Notes: generated by a model from the sequence alone, not told the origin. Numbered from the stretch's first letter, positions 9,946 to 19,388 are shown. The stretch: 64,000 bases of DNA from Collimonas pratensis (GCF_001584185.1 NZ_CP013234.1:620001-684000); one strand, 5' to 3'. Translations and numbers: made by a program.

Positions 9946-11397
9946 ATGACGCATGGTATCGACGACCGCAAGCGCTGGTCGGCCCTGATAGTGCTGTGTC
10001 TTGGCGTGCTGATGATCGTGCTCGACACCACGATCGTCAACGTCGCCTTGCCTTCAATCGCCGCCGACCTCAAATTTTCCGAAACTTCGCTGGTGTGGGT
10101 GGTGAACGCCTACATGCTGACCTTCGGCGGCTTCCTGCTGCTGGGCGGACGGCTGGGCGACCTGTACGGTCACCGGCGCATGTTCCTGCTGGGGATCACC
10201 TTGTTCACGCTGGCTTCGCTGGCCTGCGGACTGGCCAATTCGCAAGTGCTGCTGGTGTGCGCGCGGGCGGTGCAGGGCTTGGGCGGCGCCGTGGTCTCGG
10301 CAGTCTCGCTGTCGCTCATCATGAACCTGTTCACCGAGCCGGGCGAGCGTGCCAAGGCCATGGGCGTGTATGGCTTCGTCTGCGCCGGCGGCGGCAGCAT
10401 CGGCGTGCTGCTCGGCGGACTGCTGACCAGCGCGCTGAGCTGGCACTGGATCTTCCTGGTCAACCTGCCGATCGGGATCGCCGTCTATGCGCTGTGCGCC
10501 GGCCTGCTGCCGCGCGCCAGCGGCGCGGGCCATCACAAGCTGGACGTGGCCGGCGCCGCCAGCATCACGCTGGCGCTGATGCTGGCCGTATACGCGATCG
10601 TCAACGGCAACCAGGCCGGCTGGCAGTCGATCCAGACTATCCTCATGCTGCTGGCGGCGGTCGCGCTGTTGGCCCTGTTTCTGGTGATCGAAGCACGCGT
10701 CAAGGCGCCGCTGGTGCCGCTGGCGCTGTTCCGTCTGCGCAGCGTGGTGGTCGCCAATATCGTCGGCGTGATGTGGGCGGCCGCGATGTTTGCCTGGTTC
10801 TTCATCTCCGCGCTGTACCTGCAGCGGGTGCTCGGCTACCGGCCGCTGCAGGTTGGCCTGGCGTTCTTGCCGGCCAACCTGATCATGGCGGTTTTTTCGC
10901 TGGGCCTGTCAGCCAAACTGGTCATGCATTTCGGCATCCGCCTGCCGCTGGCTGCCGGCCTGCTGGTGGCGGCCGTCGGCCTGGCATTGTTTGCGCGGGC
11001 GCCGGTGGATGGCAGCTTCCTGCTGGATGTATTGCCAGGCATGCTTCTGCTGGGCCTGGGGGCGGGGATTGCGTTTAATCCGATGCTGCTGGCGGCGATG
11101 AGCGAAGTGGCGCCTAGCGAATCCGGACTGGCTTCCGGTGTCGTCAATACTTCCTTCATGATGGGCGGTGCGCTCGGGCTGGCCTTGCTGGCCAGCCTTG
11201 CCGAAGCGCGTAGCGACAGCTTGCTGCAGGCTGGCGTAACGGCCCAGGCTGCGCTCAATGGCGGCTATCAGATGGCGTTTCTGGGCGGGGCGATATTTGC
11301 CGGCGTGGCGGCGGTGCTGGCTGCTGTATTGCTGCGGGCTGCGCCGCAGCCGGCGGCGCAGAGTGTCGCCCAGGAGGAACTGGAAACCACGGAGTGA
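9946..11397 (+). CDS. MFS multidrug exporter, DHA2 (EmrB/QacA) family
   Basis: Proton-driven exporter of 483 residues with about 14 predicted membrane helices. It has the DHA2 signature LDTTIVNVALPSIAADL in helix 1, motif A GGRLGDLYGHRRMF in the loop between helices 2 and 3, and a glycine-rich helix 5 (CAGGGSIGVLLGG). ATG 9946 has AGGAGA about 7 nt upstream; a GTG at 9922 is less likely. No membrane-fusion partner or regulator is adjacent, so the substrate cannot be predicted. It converges on the degS-like gene. Confidence 0.9.
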   Translation: MTHGIDDRKRWSALIVLCLGVLMIVLDTTIVNVALPSIAADLKFSETSLVWVVNAYMLTFGGFLLLGGRLGDLYGHRRMFLLGITLFTLASLACGLANSQVLLVCARAVQGLGGAVVSAVSLSLIMNLFTEPGERAKAMGVYGFVCAGGGSIGVLLGGLLTSALSWHWIFLVNLPIGIAVYALCAGLLPRASGAGHHKLDVAGAASITLALMLAVYAIVNGNQAGWQSIQTILMLLAAVALLALFLVIEARVKAPLVPLALFRLRSVVVANIVGVMWAAAMFAWFFISALYLQRVLGYRPLQVGLAFLPANLIMAVFSLGLSAKLVMHFGIRLPLAAGLLVAAVGLALFARAPVDGSFLLDVLPGMLLLGLGAGIAFNPMLLAAMSEVAPSESGLASGVVNTSFMMGGALGLALLASLAEARSDSLLQAGVTAQAALNGGYQMAFLGGAIFAGVAAVLAAVLLRAAPQPAAQSVAQEELETTE

Positions 11398-11406
11398 GAG
11401 AGGGAA

Positions 11407-11444
11407 CAAGCGCGGGCTTGGGCGCGTGGCCCAAGCGGCGCTTG
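11407..11444. terminator. Hairpin between convergent genes
   Basis: CAAGCGC at 11407-11413 pairs with GCGCTTG at 11438-11444, with an inner stem GGCTTGGGC/GCCCAAGC. It lies between the ends of the MFS gene (plus) and the DegS-like gene (minus). No long T-run follows on either side, so it may act as a weak two-way terminator or an mRNA end stabiliser. Confidence 0.5.
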
Positions 11445-11460
11445 TGTGCTGCTTCTGTGA

Positions 11461-12627
11461 TTACTCGGCTTCGCGCTTCATCGGCGGCCGCTTGCCGATG
11501 ATGGCTTCCACCGTGCTTTCCTGGGTCTTGCGTAGCACCGTCAGCTTGGCCTTGCTGCCTGGTTTCAACTGGGCGATCAGGTTGGTCATGTCGGTGCTGT
11601 CGGTGATCGGCTTGCCTTCGATCGCCACCAGGATGTCGCCCGGCTTCAGGCCAGCCTTGTCGGCCGGGCCGCTCTTGATGACGCCGGCAATGATGGCGCC
11701 GGTCTTGCGTGTCAGGCCGAAGCTTTCCGCCAGTTCCGGCGTGATGTCCTGCGGTTCGACGCCGATATAGCCGCGCACCATGTGGCCGGTGTTGATGATC
11801 GATTCCATCACGGTCTTGGCGGTGGTCATCGGCACGGCAAAGCCGATCCCGAGCGAGCCGCCGGTGCGCGAATAGATTGCCGTGTTGATGCCCAGCAGGT
11901 TGCCGTTGGTGTCGATCAGGGCGCCGCCCGAATTGCCGGGATTGATGGCGGCATCGGTCTGGATGAAATTTTCAAACTGGTTGATGCCGAGATGGCTGCG
12001 GCCCAGCGCGGAAATGATCCCCATGGTGACGGTCTGGCCGACGCCGAACGGATTGCCGATCGCCAGCACGACATCGCCGACGCTGGCTTCATCCGCGCGG
12101 CCGAGGGTGATCGCCGGCAGGTTGGGCAGCTCGATCTTGATCACGGCCAGGTCCGTTTCCGGATCGGTGCCGACAACCTTGGCGGTGGTGGTGCGGCCAT
12201 CGGCCAGCGCCACCTCGATTTCATCGGCCGATTCGACCACGTGGTTATTGGTCAGGATATAGCCTTGCGAGCTGACGATGACGCCGGAACCCAGGCTGGA
12301 TTGCTTGTCGTCCGAGTCGTCGCCGCGGTCGCCGAAGAATTTGCGCAGCAGCGGATCTTCCAGCACTTCCGGGCTGGCCGGCTTGGCTTCCTTGCTGGTG
12401 AAGATATTCACCACTGACGGCATGGCGCGCTGCGAAGCCTGACGGTAGGAGTTGGGCGCAAGGGTTCCGGGCGCGGCTTCCTGCAGCGGCACCTTGGAGG
12501 CGGCGATATGCAGGCGCGAGCTGGTCAGCGAACCGGTTAGCCAATCTGGCTTCAAGGTCGTTACAATGAACAGGATCGCTAAACCGACGGTCACGGTTTG
12601 TGCAAATAACAGCCAGAAACGTCGCAT
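11461..12627 (-). CDS. Membrane-anchored HtrA-type serine protease with one PDZ domain (DegS-like)
   Basis: Predicted periplasmic S1C protease of 388 residues tethered by an N-terminal membrane helix (about 4-24). The catalytic triad is His129 (TNNHVVES), Asp159 (ETDLAVIK) and Ser233 (NPGNSGGAL). A single PDZ domain spans about 285-375 (GYIGVEPQ to GDILVAIEGKPI). Single PDZ plus anchor is the DegS layout, suggesting a role in envelope stress signalling, though DegQ-like quality control is also possible. It is divergent from nif3 with only 46 nt between the starts. Confidence 0.92.
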   Translation of the reverse strand: MRRFWLLFAQTVTVGLAILFIVTTLKPDWLTGSLTSSRLHIAASKVPLQEAAPGTLAPNSYRQASQRAMPSVVNIFTSKEAKPASPEVLEDPLLRKFFGDRGDDSDDKQSSLGSGVIVSSQGYILTNNHVVESADEIEVALADGRTTTAKVVGTDPETDLAVIKIELPNLPAITLGRADEASVGDVVLAIGNPFGVGQTVTMGIISALGRSHLGINQFENFIQTDAAINPGNSGGALIDTNGNLLGINTAIYSRTGGSLGIGFAVPMTTAKTVMESIINTGHMVRGYIGVEPQDITPELAESFGLTRKTGAIIAGVIKSGPADKAGLKPGDILVAIEGKPITDSTDMTNLIAQLKPGSKAKLTVLRKTQESTVEAIIGKRPPMKREAE

Positions 12628-12644
12628 AGTTTGGTGTCTAGGTT

Positions 12645-12673
12645 GAGGGTCAAAAATCAGAGGGTCAAAAATC
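12645..12673 (+). repeat. 15-bp direct repeat before the Nif3-like start
   Basis: GAGGGTCAAAAATCA (12645-12659) is followed at once by GAGGGTCAAAAATC (12660-12673), and the GTG start of the Nif3-like gene follows directly. Each copy contains a GAGGG that could serve as a Shine-Dalgarno site; the second is 9 nt from the GTG. It may be a slippage duplication of the ribosome binding region. Confidence 0.7.
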
Positions 12674-13441
12674 GTGAGTCAGCATTCAGTCAGCCGCATC
12701 GACATGGCAAAGTATCTTGCCGAAGCATTAAACATTATACAGTTCCGCGACTATTGTCCCAATGGCTTGCAGGTCGAGGGGCGGCCGCAGATTCAGCGGC
12801 TGGTGAGCGGCGTCACCGCCAGCCAGGCTTTGCTGGAAGCGGCGCTGGAGGCAGGCGCCGATGCGATCCTGGTGCACCATGGCTATTTCTGGCGCGGCGA
12901 GGATGCGCGCGTCATCGGCAGCAAGCATAAACGGCTGAAATTGTTGTTAACACATGATATCAACCTGTTCGCCTATCACTTGCCGCTCGATTCCCATCCG
13001 CAATTCGGCAATAACGTGCAGCTGGCGCAGCAGCTCGACCTGGCGCCGGACGGCCGCTTCGGCGACGACCAGCTGGGCTGGCTGGGCCATGCCGCCGCTC
13101 CCGAGGTAAGAACCGTGGGCGACCTTGCCGCCCTCATCGAGCGCCGTCTGAACCGGGTGCCGCTGCTGATCGGCGATCCGGCGCAGCCGCTGGCACGCGT
13201 CGCCTGGTGCACCGGCGGCGCCCAAGGCATGCTGGGCGACGCCATCGCCGCCGGCGCCAGCGTGTATATCAGCGGCGAGATATCCGAGCCGACTGTGCAC
13301 CTGGCGCGCGAAAGCGGCGTCGCCTACCTGGCGGCCGGCCATCACGCCACCGAACGCTACGGCGTGCAGGCGCTGGGACAGCACCTGGCGGAGCGTTTCG
13401 GCCTGCAGCACCAGTTCATCGATATCGACAACCCGGTTTGA
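12674..13441 (+). CDS. Nif3-like dinuclear metal centre protein
   Basis: A 255-residue member of the NIF3/YbgI family, which forms hexameric rings with a dinuclear metal site; the reaction is not firmly known (GTP cyclohydrolase I type 2 has been used as a name). Metal ligands are visible in [19 protein letters not shown] and [11 protein letters not shown]. The GTG at 12674 starts MSQHSVSR; the ATG ten codons downstream (MAKYLAEAL) is an alternative. It is divergent from the degS-like gene and 32 nt before the Hsp15 gene. Confidence 0.92.
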   Translation: MSQHSVSRIDMAKYLAEALNIIQFRDYCPNGLQVEGRPQIQRLVSGVTASQALLEAALEAGADAILVHHGYFWRGEDARVIGSKHKRLKLLLTHDINLFAYHLPLDSHPQFGNNVQLAQQLDLAPDGRFGDDQLGWLGHAAAPEVRTVGDLAALIERRLNRVPLLIGDPAQPLARVAWCTGGAQGMLGDAIAAGASVYISGEISEPTVHLARESGVAYLAAGHHATERYGVQALGQHLAERFGLQHQFIDIDNPV

Positions 13442-13473
13442 GCGCGACCACGGCATAGGCTAGGCATCAAGGC

Positions 13474-13860
13474 ATGAGCAAAACAGTAGACATCGTCAGG
13501 ATCGACAAATGGCTATGGGCGGCGCGCTTTTTCAAGACCCGCACCCTGGCCAGCGATGCGGTCGATAACGGCAAGGTGAAGCTGGGCGATGAGCGCGTCA
13601 AGCCGGCGCGCAACCTCAAGATCGGCGAGATATTGGCCATCGACAACGGCGCCAGCGTCTGGGAAGTCGAAGTCTTGCTGCTGGCCGACGTCCGCGGCTC
13701 GGCTGCGATCGCGCAAACGCTGTACCGGGAAACCGCGCAAAGCATCGCCAAGCGCAGCATCGTGGCCGAGGACCGGAAATTCTTCAAGGAACCGACCATG
13801 GCGATCAAGGGCCGGCCCACCAAGCGCGACCGCCGTTTGTTGGATAAAGCACAATCCTGA
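13474..13860 (+). CDS. hslR: S4-domain RNA-binding heat-shock protein Hsp15
   Basis: Small S4-fold protein of 128 residues. In E. coli Hsp15 binds the free 50S subunit carrying a nascent chain and helps rescue stalled ribosomes. The S4 domain covers about 5-65, with RIDKWLWAARFFKTRTLAS and the second helix NGKVKLGDERVKPAR; the C-terminus is basic (KGRPTKRDRRLLDK), as usual in the family. It follows the Nif3-like gene by 32 nt. Confidence 0.92.
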   Translation: MSKTVDIVRIDKWLWAARFFKTRTLASDAVDNGKVKLGDERVKPARNLKIGEILAIDNGASVWEVEVLLLADVRGSAAIAQTLYRETAQSIAKRSIVAEDRKFFKEPTMAIKGRPTKRDRRLLDKAQS

Positions 13861-13901
13861 GGCAAATGCCGTTCAGCCAAGACGGAATGTCCTTCCTATT
13901 G

Positions 13902-13979
13902 CGTCATTCCCGCGAACGCGGGAATCCATTTTCACAGCCATATTCAGCAGCTTGGATTCCCGCGTTCGCGGGAATGACC
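13902..13979. repeat. REPIN-like inverted repeat pair, copy 2
   Basis: Left unit 13902-13928 starts CGTCATTCCCGCGAACGCGG and ends GAATCCA; right unit 13953-13979 is its inverted copy (TGGATTCCCGCGTTCGCGGG...). The two 26-27 bp arms are almost perfectly complementary around a 24-nt spacer, and each arm is itself palindromic. It is less diverged than the copy at 6374. Confidence 0.85.
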
Positions 13980-14270
13980 GGGACGCGTAGTTGGGGTCGC
14001 CTAGACCCGGACGGGTAGTCGGGGCCTAGATCAGAGTGCGTAACCGAGATCGCCGAGACGGGCGCGTCAATGACGATCTGACATCGCTTTGGCCCGGCTT
14101 TCCCGGTAGCGTGGAAGCGCCCGGAGCGATTCCCCCGGCTGGCGCCGCCGTGGCATGGGCCAGCCCGCGGACTCAGGCAGCGCAAATAAACTCCCGAGCA
14201 AATTCGAAGGAGCTCTCGGTAGAATTGCCCCTCTAAGTCGCTGTTTGACATTTCGATTCTGGTGCATAAT

Positions 14271-14287
14271 AGTACGAGCGTTCGCAT
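14271..14287. promoter_or_regulatory. Candidate operator of the TetR regulator, downstream of a TTGACA box
   Basis: An imperfect palindrome TACGAGCGTTCGCA lies about 20 nt downstream of TTGACA (14245-14250), roughly where a start region would be, 90 nt upstream of the TetR gene. Fatty-acid TetR regulators of betaproteobacteria are known to bind palindromes of this general ACGAnCGTTC type; I match it from memory. Autoregulation and control of the adjacent beta-oxidation genes is an inference. Confidence 0.4.
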
Positions 14288-14373
14288 TCTTGCAGGCAGG
14301 GGTAAAACCCGCACCGGCAAGCACCGCTCGACACCAAGCTAACCAGAGCCAACCAGGCAGAGACAGGAATATC

Positions 14374-15090
14374 GTGGCACACACTGACACGCCGCCAAAA
14401 TTCATGCGCAAAGGCGAACTGACACGCGCAGCGATCCTGGATGTCGCCATCACGCTGGCCAGCCGCGACGGCCTCGAAGGCCTGACCATCGGTTTGCTGG
14501 CGGAAAAAATGAACATGAGCAAATCCGGCGTGTTCGCCCATTTCGGCTCGCGTGAAGACCTGCAGATCGAAGTGGTGAAGCTGTACCACCGCCAGTTCGA
14601 ACAAGAAGTGTTCTATCCCAGCATCAAGGAGGCACGCGGCCTGCCGCGCCTGGAATGCATGTTTGCGCGCTGGATCCGGCAGGTGACGATTGAAATCGCC
14701 TCCGGCTGCATCTATATCAGCGGTGCGGTCGAGTATGACGACCGGCCCGGTGAAATCCGCGAACAGCTGGTGACCATGGTGCGCACCTGGCAACTGGCCT
14801 TGCACCGTTGCGCCTTGCAAGCGGTCGATGCCGGCCACCTGCGGGCCGATACCGATGCCGACCAGCTGGTGTATGAAATGTACGGCCTGATCCTGGGCTT
14901 GCACCACGACGCCCGCTTCCTCAAGAAGGCCGGCAGCGTGGAGCGCGCGCAAAAAGGCTTTGACCGCCTGATCGACAGCTACCGCAACACACAGCCGTCG
15001 GCCGCCGGCAGCAAGCCGGCGCTGCAGGATACTAAGCAAAAATCGAATCAAAAAATTGCTGCCAAGCCGGCAGCCAGATCAATCCAGTAA
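14374..15090 (+). CDS. TetR/AcrR family regulator of the beta-oxidation cluster
   Basis: A 238-residue repressor. The helix-turn-helix is at about 12-60 (ELTRAAILDVAITLASRDG, then MNMSKSGVFAHFGSREDLQ). The rest is helical and should bind an effector, probably an acyl-CoA judging by the neighbours. The tail after about 205 is Lys/Ala-rich and probably disordered. The start is a GTG at 14374 with AGG upstream; ATG 14404 is an alternative. It lies 26 nt before the acyl-CoA dehydrogenase and is probably its regulator. Confidence 0.88.
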   Translation: MAHTDTPPKFMRKGELTRAAILDVAITLASRDGLEGLTIGLLAEKMNMSKSGVFAHFGSREDLQIEVVKLYHRQFEQEVFYPSIKEARGLPRLECMFARWIRQVTIEIASGCIYISGAVEYDDRPGEIREQLVTMVRTWQLALHRCALQAVDAGHLRADTDADQLVYEMYGLILGLHHDARFLKKAGSVERAQKGFDRLIDSYRNTQPSAAGSKPALQDTKQKSNQKIAAKPAARSIQ

Positions 15091-15116
15091 ATACAAACAA
15101 TCATCAGGAGAGCACC

Positions 15117-16907
15117 ATGGGTCAATACGTCGCGCCACTGCGGGATATGCAATTCGTCATGCACGAGCTGCTGCATGTAGAAGATGAACTGAAACAATTG
15201 CCGAAGCATGCCGAGATCGATGCCGACATCATCAATCAGGTGCTGGAAGAGGGCGGTAAATTCACCTCCCAGGTCCTGTTCCCGCTGAACCATTCGGGCG
15301 ACCGCGAAGGCTGCCACCACGACAAGGCCACTCACACAGTCACCGCCCCTAAGGGTTTCAAGGAAGCCTACAAGCAGTACGTGGAAGCCGGCTGGCCATC
15401 GCTGTCCTGCGATCCTGAATTCGGCGGCCAAGGCCTGCCGCTGGTGATCAACAACTCGTTCTACGAAATGATGAACTCGGCCAACCAGGCCTGGACCATG
15501 TACCCGGGCTTGTCGCACGGCGCCTACGAGTGCCTGCACGCACACGGCACGCCAGAGCAGCAGGCGCTGTACCTGCCGAAGCTGGTGTCCGGCGAATGGA
15601 CCGGCACCATGTGCCTGACCGAATCGCATTGCGGCACCGACCTCGGCATGCTGCGCTCGAAAGCCGAGCCGCAGACTGACGGCTCCTACAGCATCACCGG
15701 TAGCAAGATTTTCATCTCGGCCGGCGAGCACGACATGTCGCAAAACATCATCCATCTGGTGCTGGCGCGTCTGCCAGGCGCACCGGAAGGATCCAAGGGC
15801 ATTTCCCTGTTCCTGGTGCCGAAGTTCCTGCCTAACGCAGACGGCTCGCTGGGCGCGCGCAATCCGATCACCTGCGGCGCGATCGAAGAAAAAATGGGTA
15901 TCCACGGCAACTCAACCTGCCAGATGAACCTGGACGGCGCTACCGGCTGGCTCATCGGCAGCCCGCACAAGGGCTTGAACGCGATGTTCGTGTTCATGAA
16001 CGCCGCTCGCCTCGGCGTCGGCATGCAAGGCCTGGGTTTGACAGAAGTGGCTTACCAGAACGCGCTGGTGTATGCAAAAGACCGCATCCAGATGCGCAGC
16101 CTGTCGGGCATCAAGGCACCAGACCGGCCAGCCGATCCGATCATCGTTCATCCTGATGTGCGCCGCATGCTGTTGACGGCAAAAGCGTATGCTGAAGGCG
16201 CGCGTGCTTTCTGTTCTTACGTTGCGCTGCAGCTGGACAAGGAGCTGAACCACCCGGACGAACAAGTGCGCAAGGACTGCGCCGATGAAGTCGCCCTGCT
16301 GACGCCAGTGGTCAAGGCTTTCATCACCGATAACGCTTGGACCGCTACCTCGGAATGCATGCAGGTCTACGGCGGCCATGGCTTCATCGCCGAATGGGGC
16401 ATGGAGCAGTATGTGCGCGATGCCCGCATCAACATGATCTATGAAGGCACCAACACCATCCAGTCGCTCGATCTGCTGGGCCGCAAGGTGTTGATGGACA
16501 ACGGCGCCAAGCTGAAGAAATTCGGCGCCAAGGTGCAAGCATTCATCGAAGAAAACGGCGCCGACGAAGCGCTGTCGGAATTCATCACGCCGTTGGCCGA
16601 CCTCGGCGACAAAGTCAGCAAGCTGACCATGGAAATCGGCATGAAGGCTTTCCAGAATCCTGATGAAGCCGGCGCAGCAGCCGTACCTTACCTGCGCGTA
16701 GTTGGCCACCTGGTGTACGCCTACTTCTTTGCGCAAATGGCAAAGATCGCTTTGGCCAAGCAAGATTCAGGCGACAAGTTCTACGTTTCCAAGCTGGCGA
16801 CCGCACGTTTCTACTTCGCTCGCCTGCTGCCGGAAACCGCAATGCTGATTCGTCAGGCACGTTCCGGTTCGGGCAGCCTGATGGCGCTGGACGCAGATTT
16901 GTTCTAA
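15117..16907 (+). CDS. Acyl-CoA dehydrogenase, long (about 600-residue) form
   Basis: FAD-dependent acyl-CoA dehydrogenase of 596 residues, first step of beta-oxidation. It belongs to the long subgroup with an N-terminal extension (MGQYVAPLRDMQFVMHELL) and an extra C-terminal domain, related to DmdC-type enzymes. Visible are CLTESHCGTDLG (FAD/substrate loop) and Glu443 in IYEGTNTIQ at the position of the catalytic base. RBS AGGAG lies before ATG 15117. The substrate chain length cannot be read from sequence; the cluster suggests fatty acids. Confidence 0.93.
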   Translation: MGQYVAPLRDMQFVMHELLHVEDELKQLPKHAEIDADIINQVLEEGGKFTSQVLFPLNHSGDREGCHHDKATHTVTAPKGFKEAYKQYVEAGWPSLSCDPEFGGQGLPLVINNSFYEMMNSANQAWTMYPGLSHGAYECLHAHGTPEQQALYLPKLVSGEWTGTMCLTESHCGTDLGMLRSKAEPQTDGSYSITGSKIFISAGEHDMSQNIIHLVLARLPGAPEGSKGISLFLVPKFLPNADGSLGARNPITCGAIEEKMGIHGNSTCQMNLDGATGWLIGSPHKGLNAMFVFMNAARLGVGMQGLGLTEVAYQNALVYAKDRIQMRSLSGIKAPDRPADPIIVHPDVRRMLLTAKAYAEGARAFCSYVALQLDKELNHPDEQVRKDCADEVALLTPVVKAFITDNAWTATSECMQVYGGHGFIAEWGMEQYVRDARINMIYEGTNTIQSLDLLGRKVLMDNGAKLKKFGAKVQAFIEENGADEALSEFITPLADLGDKVSKLTMEIGMKAFQNPDEAGAAAVPYLRVVGHLVYAYFFAQMAKIALAKQDSGDKFYVSKLATARFYFARLLPETAMLIRQARSGSGSLMALDADLF

Positions 16908-16993
16908 TGGATTTGTTCTAAATAAGCCGTAAGGCAGGCCTGGCGCCATCGGCGCGGGCCTGCACTCCCAACAGACTGACCAAGGAGAAACAA

Positions 16994-19381
16994 GTGTCGA
17001 ATTTCATCGTTAAAAAAGTCGCCGTCCTCGGCGCCGGCGTGATGGGCGCGCAAATCGCTGCTCACTGCCTGAACGCCAAAGTGCCGGTGGTGCTGTTCGA
17101 TCTGCCAGCCAAGGAAGGCCCGAAGAACGGCATCGTCCTGCGCGCCATCGAAAACCTGAAGAAGCTCAGCCCTGCGCCTCTGGGCAACAAGGATGACGCA
17201 TCCCTGATCGAAGTCGCCAACTACGAAGATAACCTGGATGTGCTGGCCGGCTGCGACCTGATCATCGAAGCCATCGCCGAGCGCATGGACTGGAAGCATG
17301 ACCTGTACAAGAAGGTCGCGCCGCACATTGCACCGAACGCGATTTTCGCTTCCAACACTTCCGGCCTGTCGATCACCGCTCTGTCGGAAGGTTTCGACGC
17401 CGAATTGAAAGCACGTTTCTGCGGCGTCCACTTCTTCAACCCGCCGCGCTACATGCACCTGGTGGAATTGATCCCGACCGCGAGCACCAAGCCAGAGATC
17501 CTCGATCAGCTGGAAGGCTTCCTGGCGACTACGCTGGGCAAGGGCGTGGTCCGCGCTAAAGATACCCCTAACTTCATCGCTAACCGCGTGGGTGTGTTCG
17601 GGATTTTGTCGACGGCTCACCAGGCTGAAAAATTCGGCCTCTCGGTCGATGTCGTCGATGACCTGACCGGCGCCAAGCTGGGCCGCGCCAAGTCGGGTAC
17701 TTTCCGTACCGCCGACGTCGTTGGCCTGGATACCATGGGTCATGTCATCAAGACCATGCGAGACACCCTGAAGGATGATCCTTTCTACGGCGTGTACGCA
17801 ACACCGCCGCTGCTGGCCAAGTTGGTCGAAAAAGGTGCGCTGGGTCAAAAAACCGGCGCCGGCTTCTACAAGAAGGTTGGCAAGGACATCCTGCGCATCG
17901 ATGCCGCCACGGGCGAATACGTGACCGGCGGCGGCAAGGCCGACGAACTGGTGGCGCGTATCCTGAAAGACAAGGATCCGGTCAAGCGCATGAAAACCCT
18001 GCGCGAATCGACCAACCCGCAAGCGCAGTTCCTGTGGTCCATCTTCCGCGACGGCTTCCACTACATCGCTGTCCACATGGAATCGATTGCCGACAATGCG
18101 CGCGACATCGATTTCGCCATGCGCTGGGGCTTCGGCTGGAGCGTAGGCCCATTCGAAATCTGGCAAGCCGCCGACTGGAAACAGATCGCCGGCTGGGTTA
18201 AGGAAGACATCGACGCCGGCAAGGCGCTGTGCAATGCACCGCTGCCTGCCTGGGTATTCGACGGTCGCACCGGCGTGCACGCTGCCGACGGCTCCTACTC
18301 GCCAGCGAAGAAAGCCAACGTTGCCCGTTCCACTCTGCCAGTCTACGAGCGCCAGGTATTCCGCGCACCGTTGCTGGGTGAAGGCGTAGCCGACGGTAAG
18401 ACTGCCGGCACCACCGTCTTCGAAGATGACTCGGTACGCGCATGGCATCAGAACGACGATGTCCTGGTCCTGTCCTTCAAGACCAAGATGCACGTGATCG
18501 GACCTGGCGTCATCGCCGGCCTGAACAAGGCAGTCGCCGAAGCAGAAAAGAATTACAAGGGCCTGGTGCTGTGGCACGCGGATGCCGCAGAAGGCGGCGC
18601 ATTCTCCGCTGGCGCCGACCTGCAATCGATGCTGCCATTGTTCATGTCGGGCGGCGCCAAGGCGATAGAACCGATGGTCGCAGAATTGCAACAAGCCTTC
18701 ATGGGCCTGAAGTATGCAAGCGTGCCGGTAGTTGCGGCAGTGGCTGGCCTGGCCCTGGGCGGCGGTTGCGAACTGGCGCTGCACACAGCCAAGCGCGTCG
18801 CATCGATCGAATCGTATATCGGCCTGGTCGAAGTCGGCGTAGGCCTGATCCCAGCCGGCGGCGGCCTGAAGGAAGCGGCAGTACGCGCAGCCAACGACGC
18901 CAAGGGCAACGACATCCTACAATTCCTGAAGACTTCCTTCATGAATGCAGCCACTGCCAACGTCTCGAAATCGGCGCTGCAAGCGCAGAGCATGGGCTAT
19001 CTGAAAGCCACCGATGTGATCGTGTTCAACGCCTACGAGCTGCTGCACGTGGCCAAGGTTGAAGCGCGCGCCATGTTCGACGCCGGCTACCGTCCACCGC
19101 TGAAGGCGCAGATCCCGGTCGTTGGCCGCGACGGCATCGCCACCATCCTGGCGCAACTGGTCAACATGCGCGACGGCGGCTTCATCTCGGCACATGACTA
19201 CAAACTGGGCCACATGATCGCCAACATCGTTTGCGGTGGCGAAGTCAACGAAGGCAGCATCGTGAATGAACAATGGTTGCTGGACCTGGAGCGCAAAGCG
19301 TTCGTCGAACTGCTGAATAACCCCAAGACGCAAGAGCGGATCATGGGGATGATGCAGACCGGTAAGCCAGTGCGTAATTAA
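16994..19381 (+). CDS. 3-hydroxyacyl-CoA dehydrogenase / enoyl-CoA hydratase fusion (FadB/FadN-like)
   Basis: Bifunctional beta-oxidation enzyme of 795 residues. The dehydrogenase part comes first: NAD-binding GAGVMG at 13-18, NTSGLSIT and HFFNPPRYMHLVE, then the C-terminal dehydrogenase domain to about 420. The crotonase part follows at about 470-690 with SAGADLQSM and GLALGGGCELALH. This order is the reverse of E. coli FadB and matches FadN-type proteins. It needs the thiolase encoded downstream to finish the cycle. A 14-nt duplication of the end of the preceding gene (GATTTGTTCTAA) lies just upstream. Confidence 0.93.
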   Translation: MSNFIVKKVAVLGAGVMGAQIAAHCLNAKVPVVLFDLPAKEGPKNGIVLRAIENLKKLSPAPLGNKDDASLIEVANYEDNLDVLAGCDLIIEAIAERMDWKHDLYKKVAPHIAPNAIFASNTSGLSITALSEGFDAELKARFCGVHFFNPPRYMHLVELIPTASTKPEILDQLEGFLATTLGKGVVRAKDTPNFIANRVGVFGILSTAHQAEKFGLSVDVVDDLTGAKLGRAKSGTFRTADVVGLDTMGHVIKTMRDTLKDDPFYGVYATPPLLAKLVEKGALGQKTGAGFYKKVGKDILRIDAATGEYVTGGGKADELVARILKDKDPVKRMKTLRESTNPQAQFLWSIFRDGFHYIAVHMESIADNARDIDFAMRWGFGWSVGPFEIWQAADWKQIAGWVKEDIDAGKALCNAPLPAWVFDGRTGVHAADGSYSPAKKANVARSTLPVYERQVFRAPLLGEGVADGKTAGTTVFEDDSVRAWHQNDDVLVLSFKTKMHVIGPGVIAGLNKAVAEAEKNYKGLVLWHADAAEGGAFSAGADLQSMLPLFMSGGAKAIEPMVAELQQAFMGLKYASVPVVAAVAGLALGGGCELALHTAKRVASIESYIGLVEVGVGLIPAGGGLKEAAVRAANDAKGNDILQFLKTSFMNAATANVSKSALQAQSMGYLKATDVIVFNAYELLHVAKVEARAMFDAGYRPPLKAQIPVVGRDGIATILAQLVNMRDGGFISAHDYKLGHMIANIVCGGEVNEGSIVNEQWLLDLERKAFVELLNNPKTQERIMGMMQTGKPVRN

Positions 19382-19388
19382 CGAACAG

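Larger units (their letters stand above)
13861..14373. other. 513-nt non-coding region upstream of the TetR gene
   Basis: No convincing gene is present. It holds the second REPIN-like element (13902-13979), a stretch with an imperfect duplication of GTAGTTGGGGTC/GTAGTCGGGGCC at about 13988-14027, and near its end TTGACA at 14245-14250 with an A/T-rich box at 14266-14272, a likely promoter for the TetR-led fatty-acid cluster. Confidence 0.7.

Noticed and set aside
14036..14236. Short plus-strand frame upstream of the TetR gene
   Set aside because: No ribosome binding site, no protein-like pattern, and it lies in the repeat-rich promoter region.
16904..18784. A 626-codon open frame on the minus strand across the FadB-like gene
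   Set aside because: It is the mirror of a well-identified plus-strand gene; composition is the His/Gln/Asp-rich pattern of antisense GC-rich frames and no family is recognisable.
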